Source of the DNA: Ventricola sp036297385 | Lineage (GTDB): Bacteria > Bacillota > Clostridia > Christensenellales > Aristaeellaceae | Length of the DNA: 29,198 bases | Direction: 5' to 3' | NCBI GenBank assembly: GCA_036297385.1 | Contig: JAXJLD010000139.1 | Location: 1-29,198 of the forward strand | The notes under the pieces: model-generated | Seen by the model: only the letters and a program-made list of their open reading frames with translations | Databases searched by the model: none | What the model was told of the DNA's origin: nothing | Program-made: the position numbers and the translations under genes | Shown here: positions 8,583 to 15,811 of the stretch, in pieces | How the letters are laid out: each line of letters starts with the position of its first letter | Numbering within the stretch: the first letter of the stretch is position 1

Positions 8583-8714
8583 AAGAGAAGAGTTTTTCGC
8601 GAAAAAATGCATCGAGCTTGCAGGAATGCGCCGCGCGGCGGCGAAACAAATAGGACGGCTATTGGTCGTCAGACCAGATGGCCGAGGTCAGCATAAAGAG
8701 GATGGTGAAGTGCG
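8583..8714 (+). promoter_or_regulatory. dgt-dnaG spacer with three palindromes
   Basis: These 132 bases hold no convincing gene. They contain the 14-base perfect palindrome TTTTTCGCGAAAAA (8593-8606), the 12-base palindrome CGCCGCGCGGCG (8629-8640), and a 5-bp hairpin TGGTC-gtca-GACCA (8663-8676). No good -35/-10 pair was recognised. A regulatory role in expression of dnaG-rpoD is only an inference from position. Confidence 0.35.
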
Positions 8715-10469
8715 TTGAGGTTGCCGCAGGCGTGGCTGGATGAGCTGCGTGACCGGGCCGATATCGTGCAGGTGGTCTCCCGATATGTTCACCTGACCCC
8801 CAAGGGTGGGCGCTATTGGGGTCTTTGTCCCTTCCATGGGGAAAAGACGCCGTCCTTTTCCGTCAATCCGCAGCGCCAGATGTACTATTGCTTTGGCTGC
8901 CACGCGGGCGGCAGCGCCATCACGTTTGTGATGGAGATGGAGCATCTGGAGTTCATGGATGCGGTGAAGATGCTGGCGGAGCAGAACCACATGGAACTGC
9001 CGGAGCTGGTCGGCGGGCGGGAGGATGCCGTCAGCCGCAGCGAGAAGGACCGGCTCTGCGAGGCCAACAGGCAATGCGCACGGTTTTTCCATAGCCAGCT
9101 TTGGAAGCCGGAGAACGGGCGGATTCTTGCCTATCTCTATGACCGCGGTCTGGACGATCAAACCATTCGTATGTTTGGTTTGGGCTCAACGCCGGCGCAG
9201 TCGGACGGCGCGACGCAGGCCATGCGCGAAATGGGCTTTACGGATGATGAGCTGGTGCGTGCGGGCATTTCTGTGCGGCGCGACGGGCGCGTGTACGATA
9301 TGTTTCGTCAGCGCGCGATGTTCCCCATCATCGAGGCACACGGGCGCGTGCTGGGCTTTGGCGGGCGTGCACTGGGGGATGTGAAGCCCAAATACCTGAA
9401 TACAGGCGATACGCCGGTGTTCAATAAGCGGTTGGGCGTGTTTGCGGCGAACCTGCTCAATAAGCAGCGCGGCCTCAAGCGCGTGATTCTGGTGGAAGGT
9501 TATATGGATGTGATTGCGCTGACGCAGGCAGGCGTGCCGGGCGTCTGCGCGACGCTGGGTACGGCGCTGACCGTCGAGCAGGCGAGATTGCTTAAACGCT
9601 ACGCGCCGGAAATTTGGGTATCCTACGACGGCGATGCGGCTGGGCAAAAGGCCATTTTGCGTGCGCTCGATATCTTCGATGAGGAGAATATGCGTGCGCG
9701 TGTGTTGGACTTCCCGGGCGGCATGGACCCGGACGAGTATATCCGGGCGCATGGGCCGATGGCGCTGGACGGCCTGACGCCGCTGCCTGCAACCAGCTAC
9801 CGCATGAAACAGGAAATGCAGCACCACGATCTCTCCACGCAGGAGGGGCGCACGGCCTATGCCATCGCCTGTGCCAAATATCTGGCGAAGGTGAAAGAGC
9901 CGGTGGAGCTGGAAAACTATGTGAAGGAGCTCATGCTGGCGACGGGGTTTCCGCGCGATGTGCTGCTGGCACAGATCGGCCGGTCAGAGATGATCAGCAG
10001 CGAAAAGCGCGCCATCTACCGCCATGCGGCTAAGCCGCTGGAGGAGAGCAGCGAGGGCGTGGATACCGAGACGGCCGCCGCCGAGCGGCAGCTGCTGCTG
10101 CTGTTGGCAGAAAAGCAGATGGAGCCGGGCACGGTAAAAGAAGAAGACTTTATCTCCGAGGAGAGACGCGCACTGGCGCACAAGCTCATTGCCGGTATGT
10201 CGCCGGGCGCGATTCTGGAGGAGATGGAGGATGATAACGCGCGCGCTCGCGCGGCAAGGCTGTTTGAAAAGGACAGCGGCGCGGGCGAAGCGGGGCAGCT
10301 CCGCATGGCGGGGGATTGCCTGCGGATTCTGCAAAGAAAGCGCGTCGAAGAGCGGATTGCCGCGCTCCGGCAGGAGCTGGGCCATCAGACGGGCGAAGAT
10401 AAGCGCAGAACGCTTTTGAAGATACAGGAACTGACGAAGGAAAGGCAGACGGCCGGAAGAAAGGAATGA
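8715..10469 (+). CDS. dnaG: DNA primase DnaG
   Basis: Synthesises RNA primers at the replication fork. It has 584 residues. The TTG at 8715 is chosen because it yields the standard N-terminus (MRLPQAWLDELRDRADIV) and GGTGA lies 6 bases upstream. The N-terminal zinc-binding domain has C38, H41, C59 and C62 (CPFHGEKTPSF, YYCFGCHAGG). The catalytic TOPRIM domain has Glu261 in LVEGYMDV and the acidic pair D305/D307 in SYDGDAAG. The region after about residue 430 is the variable helicase-interacting domain. The stop is followed after 6 bases by rpoD, the classic macromolecular-synthesis pairing. Confidence 0.97.
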   Translation: MRLPQAWLDELRDRADIVQVVSRYVHLTPKGGRYWGLCPFHGEKTPSFSVNPQRQMYYCFGCHAGGSAITFVMEMEHLEFMDAVKMLAEQNHMELPELVGGREDAVSRSEKDRLCEANRQCARFFHSQLWKPENGRILAYLYDRGLDDQTIRMFGLGSTPAQSDGATQAMREMGFTDDELVRAGISVRRDGRVYDMFRQRAMFPIIEAHGRVLGFGGRALGDVKPKYLNTGDTPVFNKRLGVFAANLLNKQRGLKRVILVEGYMDVIALTQAGVPGVCATLGTALTVEQARLLKRYAPEIWVSYDGDAAGQKAILRALDIFDEENMRARVLDFPGGMDPDEYIRAHGPMALDGLTPLPATSYRMKQEMQHHDLSTQEGRTAYAIACAKYLAKVKEPVELENYVKELMLATGFPRDVLLAQIGRSEMISSEKRAIYRHAAKPLEESSEGVDTETAAAERQLLLLLAEKQMEPGTVKEEDFISEERRALAHKLIAGMSPGAILEEMEDDNARARAARLFEKDSGAGEAGQLRMAGDCLRILQRKRVEERIAALRQELGHQTGEDKRRTLLKIQELTKERQTAGRKE

Positions 10470-10475
10470 CTTCTT

Positions 10476-11570
10476 ATGGCACTGACACGTGAACAGGCAC
10501 AGCAGAAGGTCAAGGAAATTCTCGCGCTCGCGCGAAATGAGAAAAAGACGGTCTCCTATCAGGAGGTCATGAATAAGCTCAGCGAGCTGGATATTGACGC
10601 GGATGCGATTGATTCGGTGTTTGAAACGCTGGAGGCAGAGGGCATCAACATCATCAGCAGCGCTGAGGATGAGGCGGCAGCCGCGCAGGAAACGGCAGAG
10701 CCGGAGCTGGATCTCTCCGTTCCGGAGGGCATCAGCATCGACGATCCGGTGCGTATGTACCTCAAGGAGATTGGCAAGGTGCCGCTGCTGACGGCGGACG
10801 AGGAAATTGAAATCGCCAAGAAGATGCTCGAGGGCGGCCCGGATGCTGAGGTGGCCAAGAAGAAGCTGGCGGAGGCCAACCTGCGTCTGGTGGTCTCCAT
10901 CGCCAAACGCTATGTGGGCAGGGGTATGCTGTTCCTCGATCTGATTCAGGAGGGCAACCTCGGTCTGATCAAGGCGGTGGAGAAGTTTGACTACACCAAG
11001 GGCTTCAAGTTCTCCACCTACGCGACGTGGTGGATTCGTCAGGCGATTACCCGCGCCATCGCGGATCAGGCACGTACCATCCGCATTCCGGTGCATATGG
11101 TGGAGACGATCAACAAGCTGATTCGCGTCAGCCGCCAGCTCCTTCAGGAGAAGGGCCGCGAGCCGCAGCCGGAGGAAATCGCCGAGGCGATGGGCATTTC
11201 GGTGGAGAAGGTGCGCGAGATCATCAAGATCGCGCAGGAGCCGGTGTCGCTGGAAACCCCGATCGGTGAGGAAGAGGACTCCCACCTGGGCGACTTTATT
11301 CAGGACGACGATGCGCCGCCGCCTGCCGAGGCTGCATCCTTCACGCTGATGAAGGAGCAGCTCATGAGCGTGCTGGACACGCTGACCCCGCGTGAAAAGA
11401 AGGTGCTGTCCCTGCGCTTTGGCCTGGAGGATGGCCGTCAGCGCACGCTGGAGGAAGTCGGCCAGCAGTTCAACGTCACGCGCGAGCGTATCCGCCAGAT
11501 TGAGGCGAAGGCCCTGCGCAAGCTGCGCCATCCCAGCCGCAGCAAGAAGCTCAAGGATTATCTGGAGTAA
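10476..11570 (+). CDS. rpoD: Primary sigma factor RpoD/SigA
   Basis: Housekeeping sigma-70 factor that directs RNA polymerase to -35/-10 promoters. It has 364 residues, similar to Bacillus SigA. Order: a region 1.1-like N-terminus with an acidic linker, region 1.2 (DPVRMYLKEIGKVPLL), regions 2.1-2.4 (ANLRLVVSIAKRYVGRGM through FSTYATWWIRQAITRAIADQ), region 3 (RIPVHMVETINKL), then region 4 (LTPREKKVLSLRFGLEDG and the helix-turn-helix FNVTRERIRQIEAKALRKL). AAAGGA lies about 10 bases upstream of the ATG. The several TTGACA/TATAAT-type promoters in this window are the kind this factor recognises. Confidence 0.98.
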   Translation: MALTREQAQQKVKEILALARNEKKTVSYQEVMNKLSELDIDADAIDSVFETLEAEGINIISSAEDEAAAAQETAEPELDLSVPEGISIDDPVRMYLKEIGKVPLLTADEEIEIAKKMLEGGPDAEVAKKKLAEANLRLVVSIAKRYVGRGMLFLDLIQEGNLGLIKAVEKFDYTKGFKFSTYATWWIRQAITRAIADQARTIRIPVHMVETINKLIRVSRQLLQEKGREPQPEEIAEAMGISVEKVREIIKIAQEPVSLETPIGEEEDSHLGDFIQDDDAPPPAEAASFTLMKEQLMSVLDTLTPREKKVLSLRFGLEDGRQRTLEEVGQQFNVTRERIRQIEAKALRKLRHPSRSKKLKDYLE

Positions 11571-11627
11571 TGCTGTTTTGAACCTCATGCGAAGCAAGAT
11601 GGGGTTTGGAGCAGGATAAGACGATGC

Positions 11628-11653
11628 CGAGGGACGCAAGTCCCTCGTTTTTC
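11628..11653 (+). terminator. Intrinsic terminator after rpoD
   Basis: CGAGGGAC pairs with GTCCCTCG around a GCAA tetraloop (11636-11639), followed by five T. The trmK-nif3 gene starts 27 bases later with no visible promoter of its own, so some read-through is likely. Confidence 0.9.
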
Positions 11654-11679
11654 TGTCATGTTCGTGAAAAGGAGGACGT

Positions 11680-13143
11680 ATGGTTCAGCTTGATGAGCGC
11701 CTGCATACCATTGCCGATATGGTGATCGAGACCATTGCGGGTGTGCAGTTGCCCTGCGTGGCCGATGTGGGCTGCGATCATGGACAGCTTACGGCGTATC
11801 TGCTGGAGCGCTGCGGTGCGCTGACGATGATCGCCAGCGACGTGAGCGGCCCATCCCTTGCCAAGGCGCACCGCTTGCTGGCTGCCAATGGCATGGAGAG
11901 CCGTGCGCAGATCGTGCAGGCAGATGGCTTGGCAGGCGTGGATCGGCCCGTACACGCCATTGTGATGGCTGGCATGGGCGCGGAGACGATGCTCGGCATC
12001 ATCCGCGCGGGACGGGAGAAGATCGGAGACGCGGCGCTCATCATGCAGGCCAACGTCGATCTGCCGCTGCTGCGCCGGGGGCTTGCCGAGCTGGGCTTTG
12101 CGGTGGAGCGGGAATGTTTTTCCGTTGCGGCAGGGCGGCATTATGCGGTGATGCTGGCGCACGCGGGCGAGAAACGGACGCTGGAGGAGCGCGAGGCGCT
12201 GCTGGGCACGGCGGTGCATGGCGTGCAGAACGATGCGCAGCGGGCGTATTTCGCGTGGCAGCGTGGTGTGCGCGTGCGCGAGCTGGAGCAGACGGCGGCG
12301 CTTTGCTCCGAAAAGGCGTGCGCACGCCGGGCAGCTGGCAGCCGGGAACTCAATTGGATTGCGGAGGCGATGGGCGTGAACGGATGCACGGTGCGCGAGA
12401 TTGAGCGGCTTGTCGGGGAAATCGCGCCATATGCGCTGGCTGAAGCATGGGATAACGTCGGGCTGCTGGTGGGGCACGCGGAGCATCAGGTGACGCGCGT
12501 GCTGACGGCACTGGATCTGACGGCGGGCGTGCTGGAGGAGGCGAAGGCGCTGGGGGCGCAGGTCATCCTCACGCACCATCCGATCATGATGGACGCGCGC
12601 AAGCGGATGACGGACGCAGACCGCGAGGGCAGGCTGCTGCTTGCGCTGGCTGAAAACGGCATAGCGCATATCGCGGCGCACACCAACCTAGACAGTGCGC
12701 CCGGTGGCGTGAACGACACGCTGATTGCACGGTTTGACGCACAGAATGTGCGAGGTGAAGGCTTTGTGCGCGCGGGCGATTTGGAAGGGGAAATGACCTT
12801 TGGCCAGCTCTGTGCGCTGGCACAGCGCAGGCTGCACGCGGCTGTACGCGCTTACGGCGCAGCAGATACGCCGGTGCGCTGCATAGGCTGCTGCTCCGGT
12901 GCGGGCGGAAGTTGCTGGGAGGAAGCGAAGGCGCTGGGCGCGGATTGCTTCATCACCGGCGAAATCAAGCATCATATTGCCTTGGAGGCGATGGACGCGC
13001 AGATGTGCGTGATCGAGGCCGGACACTTTGAAACGGAAAATCCTGTCTGCGAAGTGATGGCGAACGCTTTACAAAATGCCTGTGATGCGCTAAAATATAA
13101 TGTAACGGTTTTTTGCTCAAAGGGAAATCCCTTCGGGCGTTGA
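11680..13143 (+). CDS. Fused TrmK tRNA (adenine-22-N1) methyltransferase and Nif3-like dinuclear metal protein
   Basis: One uninterrupted 487-residue frame holds two proteins that are normally separate neighbours behind rpoD (yqfN and yqfO in Bacillus). Residues 1 to about 228 are TrmK, with SAM motif ADVGCDHGQLTAYL (28-41), VMAGMGAETM and the C-terminal helical part; it would methylate N1 of A22 in tRNA. Residues about 235-487 are a Nif3/YbgI-type protein: AEAWDNVGLLVG, LTHHPIM, AHTNLDSAPGGVND, TGEIKHH and AGHFETEN carry the His/Asp/Glu ligands of a two-metal site. It lacks the PII-like insert of Bacillus YqfO. At the junction a GGAGG (12363-12367) stands 8 bases before an in-frame GTG (12376), so a separate Nif3 chain could also be made. 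A sequencing indel hiding a stop is the main alternative. Confidence 0.88.
   Translation: MVQLDERLHTIADMVIETIAGVQLPCVADVGCDHGQLTAYLLERCGALTMIASDVSGPSLAKAHRLLAANGMESRAQIVQADGLAGVDRPVHAIVMAGMGAETMLGIIRAGREKIGDAALIMQANVDLPLLRRGLAELGFAVERECFSVAAGRHYAVMLAHAGEKRTLEEREALLGTAVHGVQNDAQRAYFAWQRGVRVRELEQTAALCSEKACARRAAGSRELNWIAEAMGVNGCTVREIERLVGEIAPYALAEAWDNVGLLVGHAEHQVTRVLTALDLTAGVLEEAKALGAQVILTHHPIMMDARKRMTDADREGRLLLALAENGIAHIAAHTNLDSAPGGVNDTLIARFDAQNVRGEGFVRAGDLEGEMTFGQLCALAQRRLHAAVRAYGAADTPVRCIGCCSGAGGSCWEEAKALGADCFITGEIKHHIALEAMDAQMCVIEAGHFETENPVCEVMANALQNACDALKYNVTVFCSKGNPFGR
12363..12378 (+). promoter_or_regulatory. Possible internal ribosome binding site and GTG start for the Nif3 half
   Basis: GGAGG at 12363-12367, then an 8-base spacer and GTG at 12376, in frame with the fusion. 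Starting here gives 255 residues (MNGCTVREIERLV...), a normal standalone Nif3 N-terminus. An in-frame ATG at 12370 is too close to the SD. The spacing is ideal, but use of the site is inferred. Confidence 0.5.
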
Positions 13144-13162
13144 GAATAAGGAGGGCCTTGTT

Positions 13163-13870
13163 TTGCATCAGTACGAACTTTTGTGGCAGTACCAGCAGGT
13201 GGACATGGAGCTGGATCAGTATGAGAAGGAGATGCGCAACAACAGCAACCGCAAGGAGCTGCTCAAGCATCGTGAATTCCTGCTGGAACAGCAGGGCGTC
13301 CTCAAGAAGATCGAGGCGGACGTGGAGATCATGAGCGACCGCATGGAGGCGCTGGCTGATGAGATCACGCGCCTGAACGGCTCGGTCAGCGAGGCGACGG
13401 CGCACTTTGAGGCGAACCGCCCGGAGGATATCGAGGAAGCCAAGAAGCAGATTGCCTCTATCCAGAAGCTGCTGTCCACCATCTCCCGCTATGAGGCGGA
13501 GCTGGCCAAGATGCGCAAGGACAGCGAAGCGCGCGACCGCCAGCAGCGCGAGGTGCGCGTGCGTGCGGCCAAGGCCCGCGCCGAGTTTGACCGGATCAAG
13601 GTCATCTACGACGAGGAGTTCAAGGTGGCCTCCGTGAAGCTGGAGGAGCTGAAAAAGAAGGTGGCCAAGGAGGCCAAGGGCATTGATCCGGCGCTGATTG
13701 AGAAGTACAAGACGATCAAGCGCCATGCGGCAATGCCCATCACGCGCCTGAGCGATGACCGCTGCGGCGGCTGCAATATGCAGCTCTCCGCTGCGGACAA
13801 GGACAAGGTGCGCAGCGGTCAGCCGTATGTCGAGTGCGAGAACTGCGGCCGCATCATTCTGGTCAAGTAA
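13163..13870 (+). CDS. Coiled-coil protein with C4-type zinc ribbon (DUF164 / zf-RING_7 family)
   Basis: Protein of 235 residues with a TTG start 8 bases after AAGGAGG (13148-13154). Residues about 1-190 are almost entirely charged heptad-rich helix, predicted to form a long antiparallel coiled coil. The C-terminus is a zinc ribbon with two CxxC pairs, C201/C204 (CGGC) and C225/C228 (CENC), followed by GRIILVK, which is diagnostic of this family. The family is widespread and often next to trmK/nif3; a nucleic-acid-binding role has been suggested but the function is not established. It ends the group, with a terminator 7 bases after the stop. Confidence 0.9.
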   Translation: MHQYELLWQYQQVDMELDQYEKEMRNNSNRKELLKHREFLLEQQGVLKKIEADVEIMSDRMEALADEITRLNGSVSEATAHFEANRPEDIEEAKKQIASIQKLLSTISRYEAELAKMRKDSEARDRQQREVRVRAAKARAEFDRIKVIYDEEFKVASVKLEELKKKVAKEAKGIDPALIEKYKTIKRHAAMPITRLSDDRCGGCNMQLSAADKDKVRSGQPYVECENCGRIILVK

Positions 13871-13877
13871 GTTATGG

Positions 13878-13906
13878 GGGGATGGGCGTGAGTCCATCCC
13901 CTTTTT
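13878..13906 (+). terminator. Intrinsic terminator after zinc-ribbon gene
   Basis: GGGGATGG (13878-13885) pairs with CCATCCCC (13894-13901) and is followed by TTTTT (13902-13906). It faces the minus-strand terminator at 13919-13942. Confidence 0.88.
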
Positions 13907-13918
13907 GGCGGGCATACG

Positions 13919-13942
13919 AAAAGGAGCGCCCGGCGGCGCTCC
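13919..13942 (-). terminator. Intrinsic terminator of the minus-strand small-protein operon
   Basis: GGAGCGCC-CGGC-GGCGCTCC (13923-13942) is a perfect 8-bp hairpin. The T-run TTTT is on the minus strand only (AAAA-side at 13919-13922), so it stops transcription coming from the minus-strand genes at 14006-14395. Confidence 0.82.
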
Positions 13943-14005
13943 CGATACGGTTTTCATACGCTTTTTGAATGGAAACGCGCCATAAGCGCGAAGCGAAGAA
14001 GGGGG

Positions 14006-14203
14006 CTATTCGCGGTCATCCTCTTGGCTGGATGCCTTTTTCATATCATAGATGGAGCCGAACGCTATACCCAGCGCAAGGCCGATCGCAATGCCGGTGG
14101 GAATCTGCTGGAGGACGACGCCCAAAGATGTGCCGATGGCAACGCCGAAGCACATCCCGAACATCATCCCGTTGTGGGAATTTGGATTCGATGTTCCGGA
14201 CAA
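14006..14203 (-). CDS. Small glycine-zipper membrane protein
   Basis: Protein of 65 residues starting at TTG (14201-14203). The start is chosen because a strong GGAGG (minus strand, 14216-14212) lies exactly 8 bases away; a GTG at 14212 would overlap that SD. A short polar N-terminus leads into a Met/Gly-rich stretch (about residues 13-52, GMMFGMCFGVAIGTSLG, IPTGIAIGLALGIAFGS), probably two short membrane helices of glycine-zipper type, then a charged tail ending SSQEDDRE. Small proteins of this composition are common in Clostridia without known function. It follows the DUF6440-like gene by 21 bases and shares its promoter and terminator, which supports it being real. Confidence 0.75.
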   Translation of the reverse strand: MSGTSNPNSHNGMMFGMCFGVAIGTSLGVVLQQIPTGIAIGLALGIAFGSIYDMKKASSQEDDRE

Positions 14204-14224
14204 AGTCAGCACCTCCTGTTTGGC

Positions 14225-14395
14225 TCAGCGGTATGCGGGATCAAGGAGCGGCTTGCCGTCCTTGTCAAGCAGCGGCGTAAAGCCGGCTGCATTGCCATTT
14301 CTATGGAACAGATATTGGATACCGGTCTGCGTATCCACCCAGATTTCCATGACGTCGATTACGCCCTGCGCAAAGACCTTCTGAAAGCGATCCAT
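14225..14395 (-). CDS. DUF6440-like small protein
   Basis: Protein of 56 residues, MDRFQKVFAQ... to ...LLDPAYR. The ATG (14395-14393) has GGAGG 8 bases upstream. The pattern of an aromatic/charged N-terminus, IWVDTQTGIQYLF, GNAAGFTPLLDKDGKPL is the signature I associate with DUF6440, a short beta-rich protein of unknown function in Bacillota. It is the first gene after the minus-strand promoter at 14444-14472 and is followed by the 65-residue membrane protein. The family assignment is from memory of the motif; the gene itself is well supported by SD, promoter and terminator. Confidence 0.78.
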   Translation of the reverse strand: MDRFQKVFAQGVIDVMEIWVDTQTGIQYLFHRNGNAAGFTPLLDKDGKPLLDPAYR

Positions 14396-14443
14396 ATGAC
14401 GATCCTCCGTTCTATCCGAGTGTAGTCCTATAAACCTGTGTAA

Positions 14444-14472
14444 AGTATAGCACCGAAGCAGATACTTGTGAA
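14444..14472 (-). promoter_or_regulatory. Sigma-A promoter for the minus-strand small-protein operon
   Basis: On the minus strand, TTCACA (14472-14467), a 17-base spacer, and TATACT (14449-14444) preceded by TGC (extended -10). The predicted start lies about 45 bases before the DUF6440-like ATG. Confidence 0.75.
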
Positions 14473-14545
14473 GCTCCAATCGAAATGAAGCGTTTTCGTG
14501 TACGTTCTGCCTGCGGCAGATTGATGATGGAAAGGGGTTTTGTGC

Positions 14546-14899
14546 ATGGATGTGGTGGCGCAGATCGACGGCTTTTTTGCTGGAAAGCCGAGGGAATGGG
14601 CGCTGTTTGAGGCGCTGCGCGCGCGGGTAAGGGAACGTTATCCGCAAAGTGCGCTTCGGGTGATGAAAACCTGCATCAGCTTTGACGATCCTAAGCCGTA
14701 TCTGTATGTGTCCTTTCCGCCCAGAAAGCGGTATGACGGCCTGTGGCTGAGCATCAGCCTGCGCGAAGCGGCGGCGCATCCGCGCTTTGAGATGGTCGTG
14801 CCGGTTTCCAAAACGCGCTGTACAGCGCACATCCACCTTCGGGAGGAGATGGAGATTGACGATACGCTGCTTGCGCTGATTGCATCATCCCATCGTTGA
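14546..14899 (+). CDS. DUF5655-like protein
   Basis: Protein of 117 residues. The ATG at 14546 lies 8 bases after GGAAAGGGG; an in-frame TTG at 14540 is less well placed. The layout VAQIDGFFAGKP...LFEALRARV, then KTCISFDDPKPYLYVSFPP, a central beta sheet and a terminal EIDDTLLALI resembles DUF5655, a small protein of unknown function that often binds or carries nothing recognisable. No membrane segment or catalytic motif was seen. It is divergent from the minus-strand operon; a 6-bp inverted repeat TCTGCC/GGCAGA (14506-14520) lies in the shared intergenic region. Its stop codon TGA lies inside the -35 box of rnpB. Confidence 0.7.
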   Translation: MDVVAQIDGFFAGKPREWALFEALRARVRERYPQSALRVMKTCISFDDPKPYLYVSFPPRKRYDGLWLSISLREAAAHPRFEMVVPVSKTRCTAHIHLREEMEIDDTLLALIASSHR

Positions 14900-14924
14900 C
14901 AAGTGCGCACGAATGTGCTATAAT
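14896..14924 (+). promoter_or_regulatory. Consensus promoter of rnpB
   Basis: TTGACA (14896-14901), a 17-base spacer and TATAAT (14919-14924) with an extended -10 TGC. The start is expected at about 14931, where the RNase P P1 helix begins. The -35 box overlaps the stop codon of the upstream gene. Confidence 0.95.
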
Positions 14925-14930
14925 TCGTCA

Positions 14931-15280
14931 AGTTTGTGAGGCTGCCGGGCGGCCGCGCGCCGAAAGGTGTGAGGAAAGTCCGAGCTGCATAGGGCAGGGT
15001 GCCGGGTAACACCCGGCGGGGGTGACCCCAGGGAAAGTGCAACAGAGAGATACCGCATGCCGCAAGGCGTGTAAGGGTGGAAAGGTGAGGTAAGAGCTCA
15101 CCCGCGGCATGGCGACTTGTCCGCGATGTAAACCCCACTCGCAGCAAGAAACGAAAGAGCGTTTGAGACGGCCCGTCGAGCTCTCAGGATTTCGCTTGAA
15201 CCCGCTGGTAACAACGGGTCTAGATAGATGACCGCCGATTACAGAACTCGGCTTACAGGCAACGCTCACAGACATTTTTT
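14931..15280 (+). ncRNA. rnpB: RNase P RNA, bacterial type A
   Basis: Catalytic RNA that matures tRNA 5' ends. Conserved elements are in order: GAGGAAAGTCCGAGCT (5' strand of P4), ACAGAGAGATACCGC, the GGTGAGGTAAGAGCTCACC hairpin region, AGATAGATGACCGCC and ACAGAACTCGGCTTAC near the 3' end. The ends are set by helix P1: GTTTGTGAG (14932-14940) pairs with CTCACAGAC (15265-15273) through nine pairs with one wobble. A T-run (15275-15280) follows directly. It has its own consensus promoter. Weak reading frames on both strands across it are artefacts. Confidence 0.96.
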
Positions 15281-15312
15281 GCATATGGATTCCCATATCT
15301 TGGGAATGGAAG

Positions 15313-15347
15313 GCTGCTGGCAGAATCGCTCTGCCGGCAGCTTTTTT
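15313..15347 (+). terminator. Intrinsic terminator behind rnpB
   Basis: GCTGCTGGCAGA (15313-15324) pairs with TCTGCCGGCAGC (15330-15341), 12 bp with one wobble and a 5-base loop, followed by TTTTTT. It backs up the P1/T-run end of rnpB. Confidence 0.92.
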
Positions 15348-15358
15348 GATGGGCGTGA

Positions 15359-15387
15359 TTGAATTGAAAAACAGGCTGTGTTATAAT
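15359..15387 (+). promoter_or_regulatory. Promoter of the DUF6054-like gene
   Basis: TTGAAT (15359-15364), 17-base spacer, TATAAT (15382-15387). It lies just after the rnpB terminator and 33 bases before the ATG at 15421. Confidence 0.8.
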
Positions 15388-15420
15388 GACGGGAGAAATA
15401 TCACATCGGAGGTGAGCTCG

Positions 15421-15753
15421 ATGGCCAAGATCGAAAAGCAGCTTTGGAACGATTTTGACGATTTGCTCGGCGAGATTCAGAAGCAGGTTTTGGATGGAAG
15501 CATGACGGCGACGCTGGAGGATTACAGCGACTTTGTATCGGATCATGCGCGGTGCAGCGTGCGCGTGTTTGAGCGGTACAGTGCGCTGGGCGATAACCGC
15601 GCGAGCCTGAGCGTGACGCTCTTTCAGGAGAAGGACGGCCCCGTGCATGTCTCGGCCATTGCCTCGGGCGGAAGCGGAGCGATGCTCTTCAAGATCAACA
15701 GGCTGGGTGAGGACGCGTTTCTGGATACGCTGCGCCCGGTTCTCGATGAGTGA
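15421..15753 (+). CDS. DUF6054-like protein
   Basis: Protein of 110 residues. The ATG at 15421 follows CGGAGGTGAG with good spacing; the frame extends upstream to 15346, but that part would include the promoter. The sequence pattern (MAKIEKQLWNDFDDLLGEI, a central RCSVRVFERYSALGDNR, SVTLFQEKDG, and a C-terminal ASGGSGAMLFKINRLGE) matches what I recall of DUF6054, small alpha/beta proteins of unknown function in Bacillota. No signal peptide or membrane helix was seen. It is monocistronic: its own promoter lies upstream, and the molybdenum operon promoter begins 23 bases after its stop. Confidence 0.8.
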   Translation: MAKIEKQLWNDFDDLLGEIQKQVLDGSMTATLEDYSDFVSDHARCSVRVFERYSALGDNRASLSVTLFQEKDGPVHVSAIASGGSGAMLFKINRLGEDAFLDTLRPVLDE

Positions 15754-15775
15754 CAAGAGCGCGCATATCTCAGGG

Positions 15776-15804
15776 TTGACAAATTGCTGACAAACACATA
15801 TAAT
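15776..15804 (+). promoter_or_regulatory. Perfect consensus sigma-A promoter of the molybdenum operon
   Basis: TTGACA (15776-15781), 17-base spacer, TATAAT (15799-15804): exact match at all twelve positions. Transcription should start near 15811, giving a leader of about 248 bases before modA. Confidence 0.95.
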
Positions 15805-15811
15805 AGGGCTT

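Noticed and set aside
8518..8718. 66-codon plus-strand frame bridging dgt and dnaG
   Set aside because: It overlaps the dgt 3' end out of frame, has no ribosome binding site and spans palindromes; more likely a regulatory spacer.
11571..11627. Possible small gene between rpoD and its terminator
   Set aside because: No SD-preceded frame of meaningful length; the frame ending at 11619 is the out-of-frame tail of rpoD.
14638..15296. Minus-strand frames over rnpB
   Set aside because: The region is RNase P RNA with clear conserved elements and a consensus promoter on the plus strand; the frames are shadows.
15346..15420. Longer N-terminus for the DUF6054-like gene from 15346
   Set aside because: It would place the -35/-10 promoter and the SD inside the coding sequence; ATG 15421 has a strong SD and the family-like N-terminus.
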